DNA of 64,000 nucleotides from Malachius bipustulatus (GCA_910589415.1 OU342630.1:14975867-15039866); one strand, 5' to 3'; counted from the stretch's first letter, positions 1-12,030 are shown. The notes: generated by a model not told the origin, from the sequence alone. A program made the numbers and translations.

Positions 1-1008
1 TGACGTCACCATCCTTTTTTAAACGGTATCCTACTTGTCTTGTGACACATCTGTACAAAGGTCTTTTCAAAGAGAATAGTTTGCGCCAAGCGCAATAAAT
101 TTGAATTATTTTTGACTTTTTTAAGGTTGTGATATATAATAATTAGGTATTGAAGTTCTTAAAAATTAAATTTTCCTAAAGTTTCATGTGCATAAACTCA
201 AAAGAGTTTTCGCATATCAATTATTGTTAGGCACTATGAAATTCAAAATATTGCTGTAAATCTAAGAAAATGGTGTAATTTTGTTGGGTTTCCGAATATT
301 CATGAGAAAGTTTGAGGAAACGGGCCCTTGAGAAGAATTTCGAAATGTCGTTTAAGATGACCTTGTTTAAATAAAGTATAAATAATTCCTCGAAAGATTA
401 CCCTTACGGATGATAGATTCTCCTTGAAAAGGCCTTAAAAAAAAGATCCTCCTCAAAAAGGTGTATCACAACTAAGTAGAAGATAACCATTAAAAAAATA
501 ATGGTCACAACATGGGCCGAAAACCAATGACGTCAAAATAATATGTTAAACTTGAGAAGACGCCATTAAAAAAAATCACCTGTCAAAAAGATTTTCATAG
601 AAACGTTACATTAACGGAATTATGAATTTTGTTTCAAACTTTATACACGCTGTGTAATGTATAAGGTGGAAATATCAGTACCTACCTCATCTTCTGTAAA
701 ATGGTAAAATTGAAAATTTTTGATAGGTTACAGGTTTAGAGTTTCAATACCTGCCAGGCAAGATATTTTTTCCAAAACCTTGTAAAAATTACGTTTTCAT
801 TCGTTCGCATGGTATATTATTATTCTTTAACAGACAGAGAATGATGGCTATTATCGACGAGGACGAAAATTAGAACGGTCCGTCGGCGACTGTTGGGATT
901 AATCGCTGTTGGGATTACCTTGGTTATAGTTATGTTAGTGATTGAATTTTTACTTGTATTTGAACCCTCTGCAATGTTTATAGCTTAGTAGAACCTACAG
1001 GCTAATCT
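1..1008. other. AT-rich stretch, no gene seen
   Basis: No open frame with recognisable protein similarity and no clear repeat structure. It opens with a TGACGTCA octamer, which also occurs by chance elsewhere. I see nothing else that I can support. Confidence 0.5.
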
Positions 1009-1077
1009 CGAAATGGCGGACACCGATAGTCATTGTGGATTAGGGATTCTAAGTTCATTTACTTTTTTCTGCAGCAT
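1009..1077 (+). repeat. Short dispersed block, pair of 36700-36786
   Basis: Begins CGAAATGGCGGACAC and ends around a TTCAT...CAGCA stretch. A diverged direct copy starts CGAAATGGCGGACACTTATAG near 36700. The block is short, so it may be the remnant of a longer element whose edges have decayed. Confidence 0.4.
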
Positions 1078-1199
1078 GACTACCATAAGAAGATATGATA
1101 TGATCAATTTTGTGGGAAAAAGTGGCCACATCGCACTGGATACACTTCCTTAGGAAGAAACATATTGTGTTCAGAAACCCTGTTCAGAAACTATGTGAT

Positions 1200-1830
1200 A
1201 AGATAAGGTATACGTTCGACTGACCGGGTAGTGACAGTGACGCGCTAAATATACTGATAAGGTCGTTCGCTTGTGATTTGAAACGTTTTTAATATGGAAT
1301 ATGCAAAATAATCTGCGATATTTTTGTGAAACAAATTAACTTATTAATTGCGTGAATATCCTAAAAATCTATTGCCATATTTGTCTAACGTTTGAAATAA
1401 CTGTAACAAGTATATATTTCCGCGAATAATTCTAAAACTTGATACAAAATTTCTAATTAATGATTGCATTCCCAAGGACGTATGATCTTGTGGTTAAATT
1501 GCTGGAATATTTTATTTAAAAAAAAAAGAAAACGGAGGTCATATAATTTGTTTCTTTCTTTAAAAGCCATCGTAGCAGTTAGGCTAATGCCATCATATTT
1601 CTAATAATGATCATTGCAATAATAATTATTATTATTATCATTCTTATTTACACTAAAACTTTACATCAAGAACTTGGCATTAAGCAGGCTCTACTTTCAA
1701 CGCCCTACTTCGTCGATAACTCATCTAAATAATATATTTGTAGGATATTCATTTTCCTCAAGAAACGCCACTGCGAACGTATCCACCGGACAACATTCGC
1801 TGGACAAACTATACTGACGTAATAGTTAAG
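1200..1830 (+). repeat. Dispersed ~600 bp repeat, copy 1
   Basis: A diverged direct copy lies at 31403-32070. Shared landmarks come in the same order: GCGCTAAATATACT, TGTGATTTGAAACGTTTTTA, CTTGTGGTTAAATTGCTGG, GAAAACGGAGGT, GGCTCTACT, then AATATATTTGTAGGATATTC and CGCCACTG. Insertions and deletions separate these islands. No protein is encoded and I found no terminal inverted repeats, so the class (non-autonomous transposon, LTR fragment or old segmental duplication) is undecided. Confidence 0.6.
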
Positions 1831-4800
1831 TAGAGTCATGTGTTTTGCCAGGGAGAGAATTTCACTAACGTTGATTTCAATTTTAGAAAAACGCAACCTT
1901 ATATCTCCGCTTTGGCTTTATGTGTCCGCCAATTTGGGATCACGCTGTACATTGAATTCTTGCCATTGGTGTACTTAAAATTAAGAAGCATACACAGAAG
2001 TTTCGCATAAGAGGTTGGCTTGAACTCTCATTTGTGGAGGTTGTTTACTATACTTATAGAGCTTTCTTCATCTCTCTAATATTATTGAGATCTCGAGAAG
2101 TAACAAAGATGCAGGGTTGGTTAAAATAGAGAAAAGTTGCACAATTTTACAATTATGGAGAATCTGAAACAAAATTTAGACTAGGTAACTCAAGACGTAG
2201 CTGGAATACCATGAAAAACTGAATAGTCAAAGATTTCATATTTTAGCCTTATCATTTTTGTCATTGGAAATAACTAAATCATCATTTGGTAAGGTTGCAT
2301 AAGTCGTGTTGAGTGCTATCCATTTGACATTTAAATAATTCTTTTTCGAAAAAGATAAACATTATATCACCGACGGACGTCAATATGAAGTCATATTGCT
2401 TGCCTTATGTTTTTTTTATATTCTACGACATTCGATTAAAAAAACGAAATAATAAAGTATTGAAGAATTTTTTTAGAATGTGACAGATTTTTGGTTTCAA
2501 TAATTTTGTTATTTCGAAAGTCATGAAAAAACAATATGGTGGCCGTAAGATAAACTTAAGTTCACAATGAAAGTCACAGAATCTACTGGGCTTTCAACAT
2601 TTTTTTAAATGCCAGATGGATAGCTCTTGCGATCTTCAGTCCAAACAAGTTGCTTGGTTTAGCCGCTAGGAGATTTCAAAGTGTCAATTCTGAAATTGAT
2701 ATTTAATAATAAAAGCTAAACCGCAGAAGCGATTTTGATGAAATTTGGTATGACGTTATTGGTTCATTGGCGTAGATCATGGGTTTTTTAGGTTTCGCAA
2801 CCTTTGAACTTCTACGCCAATGCGGAATTAATTTTTTTTAAATACCGAGAGTAGATTATTAGACTGATTTTATACAAACAGGCACTCTTTATAAAAGTCG
2901 GCAAACCTAATAGTGTAGAAGATAATCGATTTGAATGTTTTTTTTTTAATTTCGTATTTTTTATGGGATTGATTGATTTACAAAGAATAATAAAATAATT
3001 CACATTCCAACATTCAAAATAGTATTTGGGCATTTAGAATCGCATTTGAATGTTGAAATGTAAATTAGTTTTTCCTAGGACCACTGTTCAGTTTACTGAA
3101 GATTTTCTTAAATTCGCTGCATAGAATTTTATGAATATAAATTTCCTTATAAGTTTGTTGTCAACATCCCCTTTTCAAGAAAATGTGTTAATTTATGCCA
3201 CTACTCATTTGAACCAGGGAAGTCAGATTTTTAAATGAGTCACATTTTATGTTATCAAAATAGAAGTTGAGTGATAACATATCAAGAACTGAATTCCTTC
3301 CTGTTTGGCCTTAAAGCGTCTAAATTAATGCCAAGTGCAAATTTGTACACAATCGCAGTTACTCCTTCTGATTAATGGAGCAGTTGCCCTCACGACACCG
3401 GCAGCCCGCTATAATTCAGGGCAGGCATATTGTTAATTTATTTACACCGCAACTAATTAATTTGATTACTCCTGCAAACGACTTAATCACCAACTTAGAT
3501 GCTTCGCTCTCCTATGAGCAACTATTCAATGGTAGACACGATTAAGTGGTCCTCTAACAAGGCCTAGGTACAGAGAAGCAAGAAGCTAGTGCTGTATAGA
3601 ACAAGTTGTGAGACTTAATTATTATTATGGTAAAATTGGGATGTTAGAGAACATAATTGAAATTGTTAGCTATGAAAACACAATGCTTACATCAATAGAC
3701 GAAAGGGCCTGTTTGCAAATATCTTTTCTTATTGGTTTAGGTTATTTTTTCAAATTAAAATTGATAACAGTTTTTTATCGAGTCGGCTCTCTAAGATGCT
3801 AGTCTGCAGAATAATTGATAATCCCTACTATGAGGGTTGGTTATAATTTATCTCTACGCTTTTAATATGCACCCGGAGTAAGGGACCATTCTATGACTCA
3901 TTCATGTAAATAGAGTTATTAACTAAGAAGTGTTCTATTAAAATTTATGCAGTGAATTCTTTGCTGGTTATGATGGAAACTCACTTCAGGTTTGCACTAT
4001 TCAACTTAGTAATTACCAATTAAATTCTAAAGAACGCATTGAAAAAATAAGAATTTTTTTTTAAGCAGATCTGGAATTTTTCATCTGATCAAGTCTAATT
4101 AGTCGAAAACTTAAAGTATGGGTCCCATTATGATGATGTAGATATTCCATTTAATGGAATTCAGATTTTAGGCATTTTTATTTATCATCAATTAAAGTTT
4201 GAAAATTAAAAAAAATAAATAGGTTTTCCGGCAAAAATATGGTAAAATAAAGTCACTTGCAGAAGATTTCCAAAGGACCTTTTTAATTTAATTAATGTCG
4301 GGAAAAGGTCCGGGAGTCCATACATGATAAAAAGTTTGCGATTTGTTCCTCGGTTTGTTCATCATTTTTCATCGCAATTTTCAGCAACAAAAAAATCTCG
4401 CAGTGTTTACTATTTTTTGCGGTTTTCAAGTAGGTAATTCGATTTTTTTTAAATAAGTGTTACGTGCATTCGATACAAAATAACTTTTTGTAATAATGTT
4501 AGTAAAATAACATGCCGCCCGTCATTGTGGACTTATTTTAGGAAATAACACTGAAACCTTTCATGGAAATTCGTCAAAAAACTTTAAACTTTTCACGTAT
4601 GGCCTATGTGAGATATTTTATGAACTATTTAACTTACCTTATGACTTTCAAGTAATCTGACCAATCAGCCACCAGAGAGACAGTGTTTTCGCGAATACGC
4701 GTCTCCCAAATTATTCTGATTGGTCTTTCAGCGTACGTTTCCAACGTCGAAACCATGCATTCGGATCGCTTGACAATGTAACGTTTGACAGTTCGACAAT

Positions 4801-4902
4801 AAATAATTACAGCTACACGCCAAAGTGTATTTAAATTTTTTTTCGTTTCACTTTGTTCGTGAAATAGTCCAATAAAATACGACCCGTAATTAAATTTATC
4901 TT
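1831..4902. other. Unassigned AT-rich region
   Basis: No gene recognised. The part around 2300-2640 holds weakly matching inverted blocks around the word GCTATCCAT. A segment at 2520-2632 resembles, in reverse orientation, 43452-43580. A slightly more GC-rich patch at 3360-3600 has no recognisable coding content. Confidence 0.4.
2520..2632 (+). repeat. Diverged dispersed repeat, inverse copy at 43452-43580
   Basis: Read on the plus strand here and on the minus strand at 43.5 kb, both contain AAAAAACAATATGG, then a CTGGGCTTT/CGGCTTT word, then ATGGATAGCTCT. Divergence is high. It is probably an arm of an old fold-back element. Confidence 0.35.
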
Positions 4903-5027
4903 ATAAGTCTGTCTTTTATTTCCAAACTCAACTGATTTGCTTCAAGAAAACACCAGACTCGTCCTGCGGAGTCGTGGTATTTTCTTTAAGCAACTCAGTT
5001 TTGTTAGAAATAAATTGACAGACTTAT
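4903..5027. repeat. 125 bp near-perfect hairpin
   Basis: The sequence from ATAAGTCTGTC (4903) to GACAGACTTAT (5027) folds on itself with arms of about 55 bp and a short loop near 4960-4972. Arm pairing has few mismatches: ATTTCCAA pairs with TTAGAAAT, TTTGCTTCAAG with CTTTAAGCAA, and GAAAACACCA with TGGTATTTTC. It could be a tiny fold-back MITE or a source of a microRNA-like hairpin. Nothing in the sequence separates these two readings. Confidence 0.55.
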
Positions 5028-5334
5028 CGATCGCGAAAATTCAATCACTTATTGTGATATTACTGCTGATAATTTAATAGTCTACAAAAAAGTACCTGTG
5101 GAAATTTTCAACAGGTGACTTGATTTTGTCACAAATTTATATATTTATTCCAGAAAAACAAAACATTTTTTTCTGAAATTTTGAAACTTAAATTGTTGAT
5201 AAAACAGAAATATCTTCGTTACATAATGATGAATTCAGAGATTTTCAAAAAAGAATTATTATTGAGAAATATTTTAAAAATACTCGTATCTCTGTATCAC
5301 AGAATAGTACCTACCTACATTAAAAGTTAAGAAA

Positions 5335-5540
5335 GGGGCATGTAAGCCGTTTTCTGATATTTTGGCCCCATTTTCAATTTAAGCTGCTTTGAAAATGGAA
5401 AATTGTTATTTTCATTTGTTTATAACTCATAAATCACTCGATACAAACTTGGACTATAAACATCATTTTCATTAAATTTTCTCAATCTCAAAATTCAATA
5501 ATATACAGGATGTCCTATTTGTAAACTAGTGGCGTTGTAA
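5335..5540 (+). repeat. Fragment of the 10.7 kb MITE family
   Basis: Matches the right half of the element at 10712-11479 in the same orientation: both contain TAAGCCGTTTTC, AAGCTGCTTTGAAAATGGAAA, TTTGTTTATAACTCAT, an ATAATATA(C/G)AG tract and TGTCCTATTT. Only half an element is present, directly left of the fold-back beginning at 5578. Confidence 0.55.
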
Positions 5541-5577
5541 ATATTTTGGTTCAGCTCGTCAAAATTGAAATAATATA

Positions 5578-6975
5578 CAGGGTGTCCCACGACATGACTG
5601 CCATAGCTTAAGGGTAGGTGTAGTTTTTCAAGGCGATTCGGGATCTGGTTTTGAAATTTTCCGGAGGCCCTTCGTTTCGATTATACGGGGTGATTTGTGC
5701 AATTCGCCGAAATCTTTGATGAGCGATATCTTTTGAACGAATTGATCGAATTTAACGAAATTTGGTAGATATGCTCTACTAATGACACTTAATACCTCAC
5801 ATTTTTCGCTGACTCGAAAACTTAAGGGCCGTACTTATTTTTTTGATATCTTTCGGTTTTGCCGAAAAGTTCACCCTGTATGCATTTTATTCAAAGTTTG
5901 GTGCCATTTTCTAAAACTACGTGGAAAATGCTACAATTGTGGTAAAAAAATACTTGGCATCATTAAACTGAATCGGGAAGAAAATTCAGTTTTTTAGTTT
6001 TTTATTCGGGATTTCGATTCATGTGTTGTTAATAATTTAAGAAAAAAAAAGTGGTTTATTAAAACTTGCGTATTTTGTAGTTATTTCAAATAAATTTACT
6101 TTATCTACAGATTTAGCCAAGATTGGGGACCCTTCTGCAGATTGTTTCGAGCTAAAAATAAGTTTTAACAGCAAAATAAATAACACAATTTAACACATTA
6201 CCACATAGACAAATAAGTCAAGGAAATGTGTTGAGTTTGATGGTGGTCTCCTTGACCATTACCTGCACTGAATTGTAGTTTTTCTTCCCAACATTTGTGT
6301 TGATATTTTTCTTCCTGTTTCGTTTATGAGGATACTTATTTGTCTCTGTGGTAATGTGTTAAATTGTGTTATTTATTGTGCTGTTAAAACTTATTTTTAG
6401 CTCGAAACAATCTGTAGAAGGGTCCCCAATCTTGGCTAAATCTGTAGATAAAGTAAATTTATTTGAAATAACTACAAAATACGCAAGTTTTAAAAAACCA
6501 CATTTGATTTTTCTTAAATTCTTAACAACACATGAATCAAAATCCCGAATAAAAAACTAAAAAACTGAATTTTCTTCTCGATTCAGTTTAATAATCCCAA
6601 GTATTTTTTACCACAATTGTAGCATTTTTCACGTAGTTTTAGAAAATGGCACCAAACTTTGAATAAAATGCATACAGGGTGAACTTTTCGAGAAAACCGA
6701 AAGATATCAAAAAAATAAGTACGGTCCTGCAGTTTTCGAGTCGGCGAAAAATGCAAGGTATTCAGTGTCATTAGTAGAGCATATCTACCAAATTTCGTTA
6801 AATTCGATCAATTCGTTCAAAAGATATCGCTCATCAAAGATTTCGGCAAATTGCACAAATCACCCTGTATAATCGAAACGAAGGGCCTCAGGAGAATTTC
6901 AAAACCAGATCCTGAATCGCCTTGAAGAACTACACCTACCGTTAAGCTATGGCAGTCATGTCGTGGGACAGCCTG
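5578..6975. mobile_element. 1.4 kb fold-back element, CAGGGTG-type ends
   Basis: The left end reads CAGGGTGTCCCACGACATG and the right end is its reverse complement with one change (GACAGCCTG), flanked by TA on both sides. The inverted arms run about 5578-6218 and 6333-6975 and remain highly similar throughout, leaving a spacer of about 110 bp. There is no transposase. The TA target duplication and simple ends fit a Tc1/mariner-type non-autonomous element, which is an inference. Open frames inside the arms mirror each other and are not genes. Confidence 0.75.
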
Positions 6976-7238
6976 TACTTATGTATAAATTTTTAAGCTT
7001 CTACTGCCAACACTTCTCCATATAAAAACGCCCTAAGGTTCTCGCGCCTCATCCTGTACGTAATTAGTTTCACTTTGAGTAACGAAATGCACAAGGCTAT
7101 GATGAGACTAATATATTTTTACGACTGACAGATTATAGTAAGTATTCAGTTTCAAGCGAATTTTTTGTTGCGGAGGAACCTGATCTATTAAATAATGGGA
7201 AATAAGAGCCATGAAATATACATATAAAAAACGATAAA

Positions 7239-7506
7239 TAAATAAATATCGTATGGCTGTGGTAAAGCCCAAGTGTCAGAAGTTTTCAAGTAGCCTCAAG
7301 GGCCTCTGACGTAACTTAACGACTGCTGTAAGCAGCCGGGACCCCCTTTTTTAACGTACCTCCCGGAGCGCGATCAGTCACGGAACTTTTTTTTTACCAC
7401 TATCAAGTTTGGTCACCGGTCACCCAAGTAAGTACTGGCCAAACAAAGCCATGCTGCACTTTAGAGATCGTTTGACCGAAACTCTAACAGTCTGGCTATG
7501 TGACTG
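7239..7506 (-). mobile_element. 5S rRNA-derived SINE with 17 bp target duplication
   Basis: On the minus strand, starting at 7506, the first ~110 nt align by eye to the middle and 3' part of metazoan 5S rRNA: CGATCTCTAAAGTGCAGCA corresponds to the CGATCACCGAAGTTAAGCA region and CAGTACTTACTTGGGTGACC to TAGTACTTGGATGGGTGACC. This segment holds the 5S internal promoter. An unrelated body follows, then a 3' tail of ATTT repeats. The whole unit lies between two exact 17 bp copies of a word starting ATATAAAAAACG (7222-7238 and 7507-7523). That defines a complete retroposed element of 268 bp. SINEs with 5S heads are an established class; membership in a named family is not claimed. Confidence 0.75.
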
Positions 7507-7570
7507 ATATAAAAAACGATAAAAACTCCACACACTACATAAAAAAAATATTTCACCTAGGTAGATAGAT

Positions 7571-7810
7571 GGGAGCGGGCGGCAGCTCGGCGGGGTTAAG
7601 TGAGCAGCCTACTAATCCGTTTGAATTGTCACTGCGTGGGTTCAAATTCCACTCGTGCCTTGGGTGTTGTGTTCGTCTACAAAACTATTTATATGATTAA
7701 AAATTTGTGTGTGGCTACTATGAGCTAGATCTTGGATCCAAAAAATACCAGAATGTAACAGGTATAGAGAGATAGGCAGTTTGTGATTGGGTAGAAATTA
7801 TTGATGATGA
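7571..7810 (+). mobile_element. tRNA-derived SINE candidate
   Basis: From about 7577 the sequence has a D-arm-like CAGCTCGG...GGTTAAGTGAGC, a long variable-arm-like segment, and a T-arm-like GTGGGTTCAAATTCCAC (7647-7663) with a five-pair stem around a seven-base loop and a B-box-like core. It resembles a class II (Leu/Ser-type) tRNA. An unrelated tail ends in a short GATGAT run. The 3' end is a guess. It is not an intact tRNA, because the acceptor arms do not pair well. Confidence 0.55.
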
Positions 7811-7937
7811 TAACATACAGTCTGTTCATTTAAGAAAAGAAAAACATTTTTTAATTATTTTATGACATATTTTTGGTTACAATCTACTATCTCTTACTAT
7901 CTACTATAGAATCAGAAGACAAATAGCGGCTTAGCGA

Positions 7938-8387
7938 GAATTCGACAAATGCACACCGGAATTTCCAATCTGGCATGATCTTCAGAATCCTCCTACAACA
8001 AGACTGAAATCTCGAAATCCATTTTGGCAACAAAATCATGAGATTTTTTTCCCATTGGATTCTTGGAAGTCTGAATGGAGAGTTCAGAATGTTTTCAATC
8101 ATCACATTATCCAAGATCCAACAAAGGAAGTTCCCGGATTCGACCTACCGAGAAAGCTCTGGAGTAAACTGAATCGTTTAAGAACTGGCCATGGACGCTG
8201 TAACTCAATGTTATTCAAATGGATGGCAGTTCCAAGTCCAAATTTTCTCACTTGTGGCGAAGTTGAGGAAACAATTACTCATATTGTAGAAGAGTGTCCA
8301 GAAACTAAATTTATTGGCGGTTTCAATGACATCCACCACCTTACTCCAGATGCAATAAATTGGTTACAAACTCTAAAACTACTATGA
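7938..8387 (+). pseudogene. LINE C-terminal fragment
   Basis: The frame read from about 7938 to the stop at 8385-8387 gives the C-terminal tail of a non-LTR retrotransposon polyprotein, with the characteristic words LPRKLWSKLNRLRTGHGRCN, then a CGEVEETITHIVEECP zinc-knuckle-like stretch. In this family that region follows the reverse transcriptase and is thought to bind nucleic acid. The reverse transcriptase and endonuclease parts are missing upstream, so this is a severely 5'-truncated copy. The frame is open from 8055 to the stop and readable upstream to about 7938, which suggests moderate age. The clade is uncertain. There is no clear poly(A) tail after the stop. Confidence 0.7.
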
Positions 8388-9274
8388 ACCGAATGGTGTG
8401 TCTAGGTTTTTTATGGGATTTTTCCCTAGACTGGCTGGAAAAGCGAATGCTTCACCATGATGATGTTAACAACTCATCTTTATATTCTACAAACCATTCT
8501 ACCCCCCACAATAATGAAATAAGAAAATTCTACAATACGACATATTGTATAAATCATATTATATCCACATCCTTCTAATTTGTAATGTAATAATTCATAC
8601 GAAATATATATATCTCTCTTGCTTATGTTATCTTAGGCATGTTCTTGACAGAGTTCCACCCGGTATGCTATTTGAGGAAGTTATTTATCGAATATCCAAA
8701 CAATATTGTAGCCACCGTAAACATAATTTATTATTAAGACTCCCTTTAGATTTGATCGTTTTACTGGTCGATCTGCAGCGGCCAAATGGAATGGGCTCTA
8801 TAAATGTCATGTAATCAGTAATATTAGGTATCATCTCTGGATCTCATTCCGGCGACTTAGTGCCTGAATAATATATAAGGTTGCTCCCTTCACCTATAGG
8901 GTTTTATTGGAAGAAGGATCAGGCAGAAACACGAATATCGCATCTTGTCTGACAAAACTTTCACGTGAGCTGATTTGTATGTATGTATCACTTCGTCAGA
9001 ACTGTGTGAAGCTCTTCATGAGAACTCTTTAGCAAATATAGCTGAATGTTTTCATTGAGTTTAAATACTATTAAACCTATAATAGGTAAATTACTAGCTA
9101 ATTACGAACGACACGAGCTGTTTTTCTACATAATATACCTATACATACCTAATTGCACTAATTGCACTAATTGCTAACAATAAGATTAGTTAGCGAAATT
9201 TTGCACTCTTGTAAAACTTTTTAAGCAATTTGGATTTTCGTTCAAATTTTTTTGCAGAAGTCACATTAGTTGTA
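8388..9274. other. Unassigned, possible LINE 3' flank
   Basis: The first part may be the 3' untranslated region of the LINE fragment ending at 8387. Short open frames here have no recognisable content. Nothing else can be supported. Confidence 0.35.
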
Positions 9275-9495
9275 CAGGGTGTCATTTCAATTCGAAGAAT
9301 CCGGTTCTTGTCATCTTATTTAAGGTCGCAGTTTTCAATGTAGGGGATCAAAATTTTTGTAGGAGTAAAAATCCACATGGAGTGGGCTGGTATCGCATTT
9401 AAGCAAAATGGGCCAAGTCGTTTTAAAATGGCAGCTATTTAAATTTTCGGTAAAATAGCTATTTTTGAACGCCTATATGAGCAAGATCGAAAAAA
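9275..9495 (+). repeat. Half-MITE with CAGGGTGTC end, inverse copy at 56895-57119
   Basis: Starts TA-CAGGGTGTCATTTCAA. The reverse complement of 56895-57119 carries the same series: GAAT/GAACCCGGTT, TTGTCATC, GGTCGCAGTTTT, AAATTTTTGT, GGAGTAA, ATCCACA, GGAGTGG, TGGTAT, and AAAATGGCAGC. Only one end is present at each place, so each is half of a fold-back element or a solo arm. Confidence 0.6.
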
Positions 9496-10404
9496 AATAT
9501 ACTACAGCTATTTAAATACACCATGCTGATAGGTCATTCTATCGTGTGAGCAAATAAAAATGTATTATAGCTAGGTAGACTTTGGAAAAAAAATCAATTT
9601 CAAATTGAGTCTGCAAAACAGTGAAATTATAAATTTTGATTGTTAATTATGTTACAGCCTAAATTAAAATTACGTTCTCATTTTCTCACACGAGAGAAGC
9701 AAATAAACCTTTTAATTTTATGCTTTCAAACGTTAAAACTGACTCGCCTTTTATCATTTGAATTTCAATAAACCTACCTACTCGTACATACTTTGGCTGC
9801 CGGGCGCATTCCTAAAAGATTGTACTCGTACGTCTACTAAGATTCAATCTCACTTACACGGATGAGAGAGAACTTGTATTAGATTCCAATTACATTTCGT
9901 ATCTTATTTGCTGCATATTTCCGTAACAGCAAATTTTTCTCTTCAGAGGATGCTGATATTTTGAAATTGGATTTAATCCGGCCATTTTTAAATTTTTGCT
10001 ATGTTCCTACATTCTACATTATTACCACCAACAGTGTCGGAAAAAAGTTGAATTGTCTTTTATTATTATTATGTTTTGGGTAAACCTAATTTGCATCTAT
10101 TACAGTTTAATCTGACTTTTTAAGTACTGCAATAATTTGAACCGTACATGGTGTAGGTATATTTCTCATGACTTTATACATGATGTAAATCTGTTTTGAA
10201 GACCTGGAAAAATCACATGTAAAATTGAATATATTGGCTCCCCTAATTATTTTTTTAACAGACATGTTACCAGGATAATTATTGTTCAGATTTAAAAGCT
10301 TCTTCTGTTGCTATAGTGCTACAGTTATATTTTAAACCTGATGAAGCAAATTGAGGAGAAGTTTTCAATTTGTGACGTCATTGTCATCGAAAATTGAAAA
10401 TCAG
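9496..10404. other. AT-rich stretch, no gene seen
   Basis: No coding similarity, repeat ends or RNA-gene signals that I can support. Confidence 0.45.
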
Positions 10405-12030
10405 ATTCTTCTTCTTAAGATGCCATCTTCTGTCGAAGTTTAGCGATCATCATAATTACTTTCAGCTTGTTGACTGCTGCTTTGAAGAGGTGCTTTGATG
10501 AACAGTTAAACCACACTCTCAGATTGCGAAGCCACGACATTCGTCTTCTTCCCATTGGTATAAAGAGTACGTCTTATATAACGTGGCCGAGGTATTGTGG
10601 TTTCATGGTTTTTATTTCGGTGATTAGTGCTGTTTCTTTTGAGAGTCTTCGCAAAACTTCCTCGTTCGTAACTCGATCGACATAGCAGGATATTCTCAAT
10701 ATTCTTCTATACAGGGTGAGTCGCCTGAGATGGAAAGCTCGATTACACCTACACCATTAAAGATATCGAAATGAGCCAAAAACAGCTGTAAAGGGGAGGA
10801 TAAAGTACAGTTTGTAAAATTATTTTCAGACATACAGGTGGGCCCAATATCGCTGTACGCCATTGGTTTGTATTCGTTTGTAAAGTTGAAGTTTGTAATG
10901 AGCAATTTATGAGTTATAAACAAATTAAAATGGCGTTTTTCCATTTTCAAAGCAGCTTATATTGAAAACGGCTCGAGATATGGAAAACGGCTTAAATGTC
11001 TATATCTTAAATTTTCATCCAGTGTCCTATTAGATGGATGAAATTTTTATACAGAGCGGTAAAAATTTTTGATTATTTTTATCATCCGGTATAAAAATTT
11101 CAGTTACATGATAGGATACCAAATTAAAAATTTAGATGGGTACATATAAGCCGTTTTCCTGTATCTTGAGCTGTTTTTAAGATAAGCTGCTTTGAAAATG
11201 GAAAATCGCGAATTTCATTTGTTTATAACTCATCACTCATTACAAACTTCAACTTTACAAACCATTCTTTTTTACTTTTCTCAAACAATATGAAAATGTA
11301 ATAATATAGAGGGTGTCCTATTTAAAATAACAAAGTTGTATGGCGAACAGCGATATTGGGCCATCCTGTGTATCTGAAAATAATTTTACAAACTGCTCTT
11401 TACCCTCCCATTTACAGCACTTTTTGGTTCATTTCGATATCTTTAATGGTGTAGGTGTAATCTTAGGGGACTCACCCTGTATAGCCACATCTTAAAGGCT
11501 TCTGTTTTTCTCATCATAACTTCAGTCAAGAAGGCCGCTTCTATACCGTATAACAAAATCGTGAATATATAACATCTTATAGGATACGCACTTCAAGATC
11601 ATTGTTTAGAGCTATGTTAAGGAAAAACTTTTTCATTTTTATAAAGGCTCTGCGTGCATTTGCAATTCTTGCTTTCAATTCACTAGCATATAGTTGTTGT
11701 CGCTGTTAATTACTATTCCCAAATATTTACACTGGTAAACACGTTCAATACTGTGGTTATCCACTATCAGTTGTGTGTTAGGGTTTAGGGTTTTCATGAA
11801 CACGAGGAATTTCGCCTTACTCAGATTCATATTTAGACCCTACCGAGTTGTGTATCTTCATGTACTATTTGTACCATTCTCTGTAAGTCGTTAACGGTTT
11901 TGGCCAGCAACAGAGTATCGTCTGCGCAACTTACGTTTGAGATAGATATTCCGTTAACCAACACTCCAGCTCTTTCTTCGTATATGCTCTGGATGGCCTC
12001 TGAATAGAGATTAAATAACAGATTGATGGT
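10405..12030 (-). pseudogene. 5'-truncated LINE, reverse transcriptase to 3' tail, split by a MITE
   Basis: Reading the minus strand from 12030, the first words are LLFNLYSEAI then a YADD-box variant (CADDTLLLAKTVNDLQRMV), the catalytic palm of a non-LTR reverse transcriptase, here with Cys for Tyr. Next come NLSKAKFLVF and CKYLGIVINSD (thumb region). The frame then breaks and a 768 bp MITE (10712-11479) interrupts it. Beyond the MITE the reading resumes with VDRVTNEEVLRR, PQYLGHV, GRRRMSWLRNLRVWF and KAAVNKLKVIMMIAKLR, the typical C-terminus. It ends at a short AAG-repeat tail near 10405-10416. This layout is typical of an RTE-like insect LINE (family placement inferred). Everything upstream of the palm is missing and many stops are present, so it is inactive. 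Confidence 0.75.
10712..11479. mobile_element. 768 bp MITE, TA-flanked, CAGGGTGAGTC ends
   Basis: Left end CAGGGTGAGTCGCCTGAGAT and right end ATCTTAGGGGACTCACCCTG are near-perfect inverted repeats, bordered by TA on both sides. The arms stay complementary well inside (the TACACCATTAAAGATATCGA block and its complement, and the GGGCCCAATATCGCTGTACG block). There is no transposase. It sits inside the LINE remnant at 10405-12030 and therefore arrived after it. A half copy is at 5335-5540. Confidence 0.8.

Noticed and set aside
1..8. TGACGTCA cAMP-response element at the window start
   Set aside because: No gene or promoter context nearby. The octamer without context is not evidence.
7577..7663. 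Intact tRNA gene
   Set aside because: The T-arm is good, but the acceptor stem does not pair and an unrelated tail follows. A SINE head fits better.
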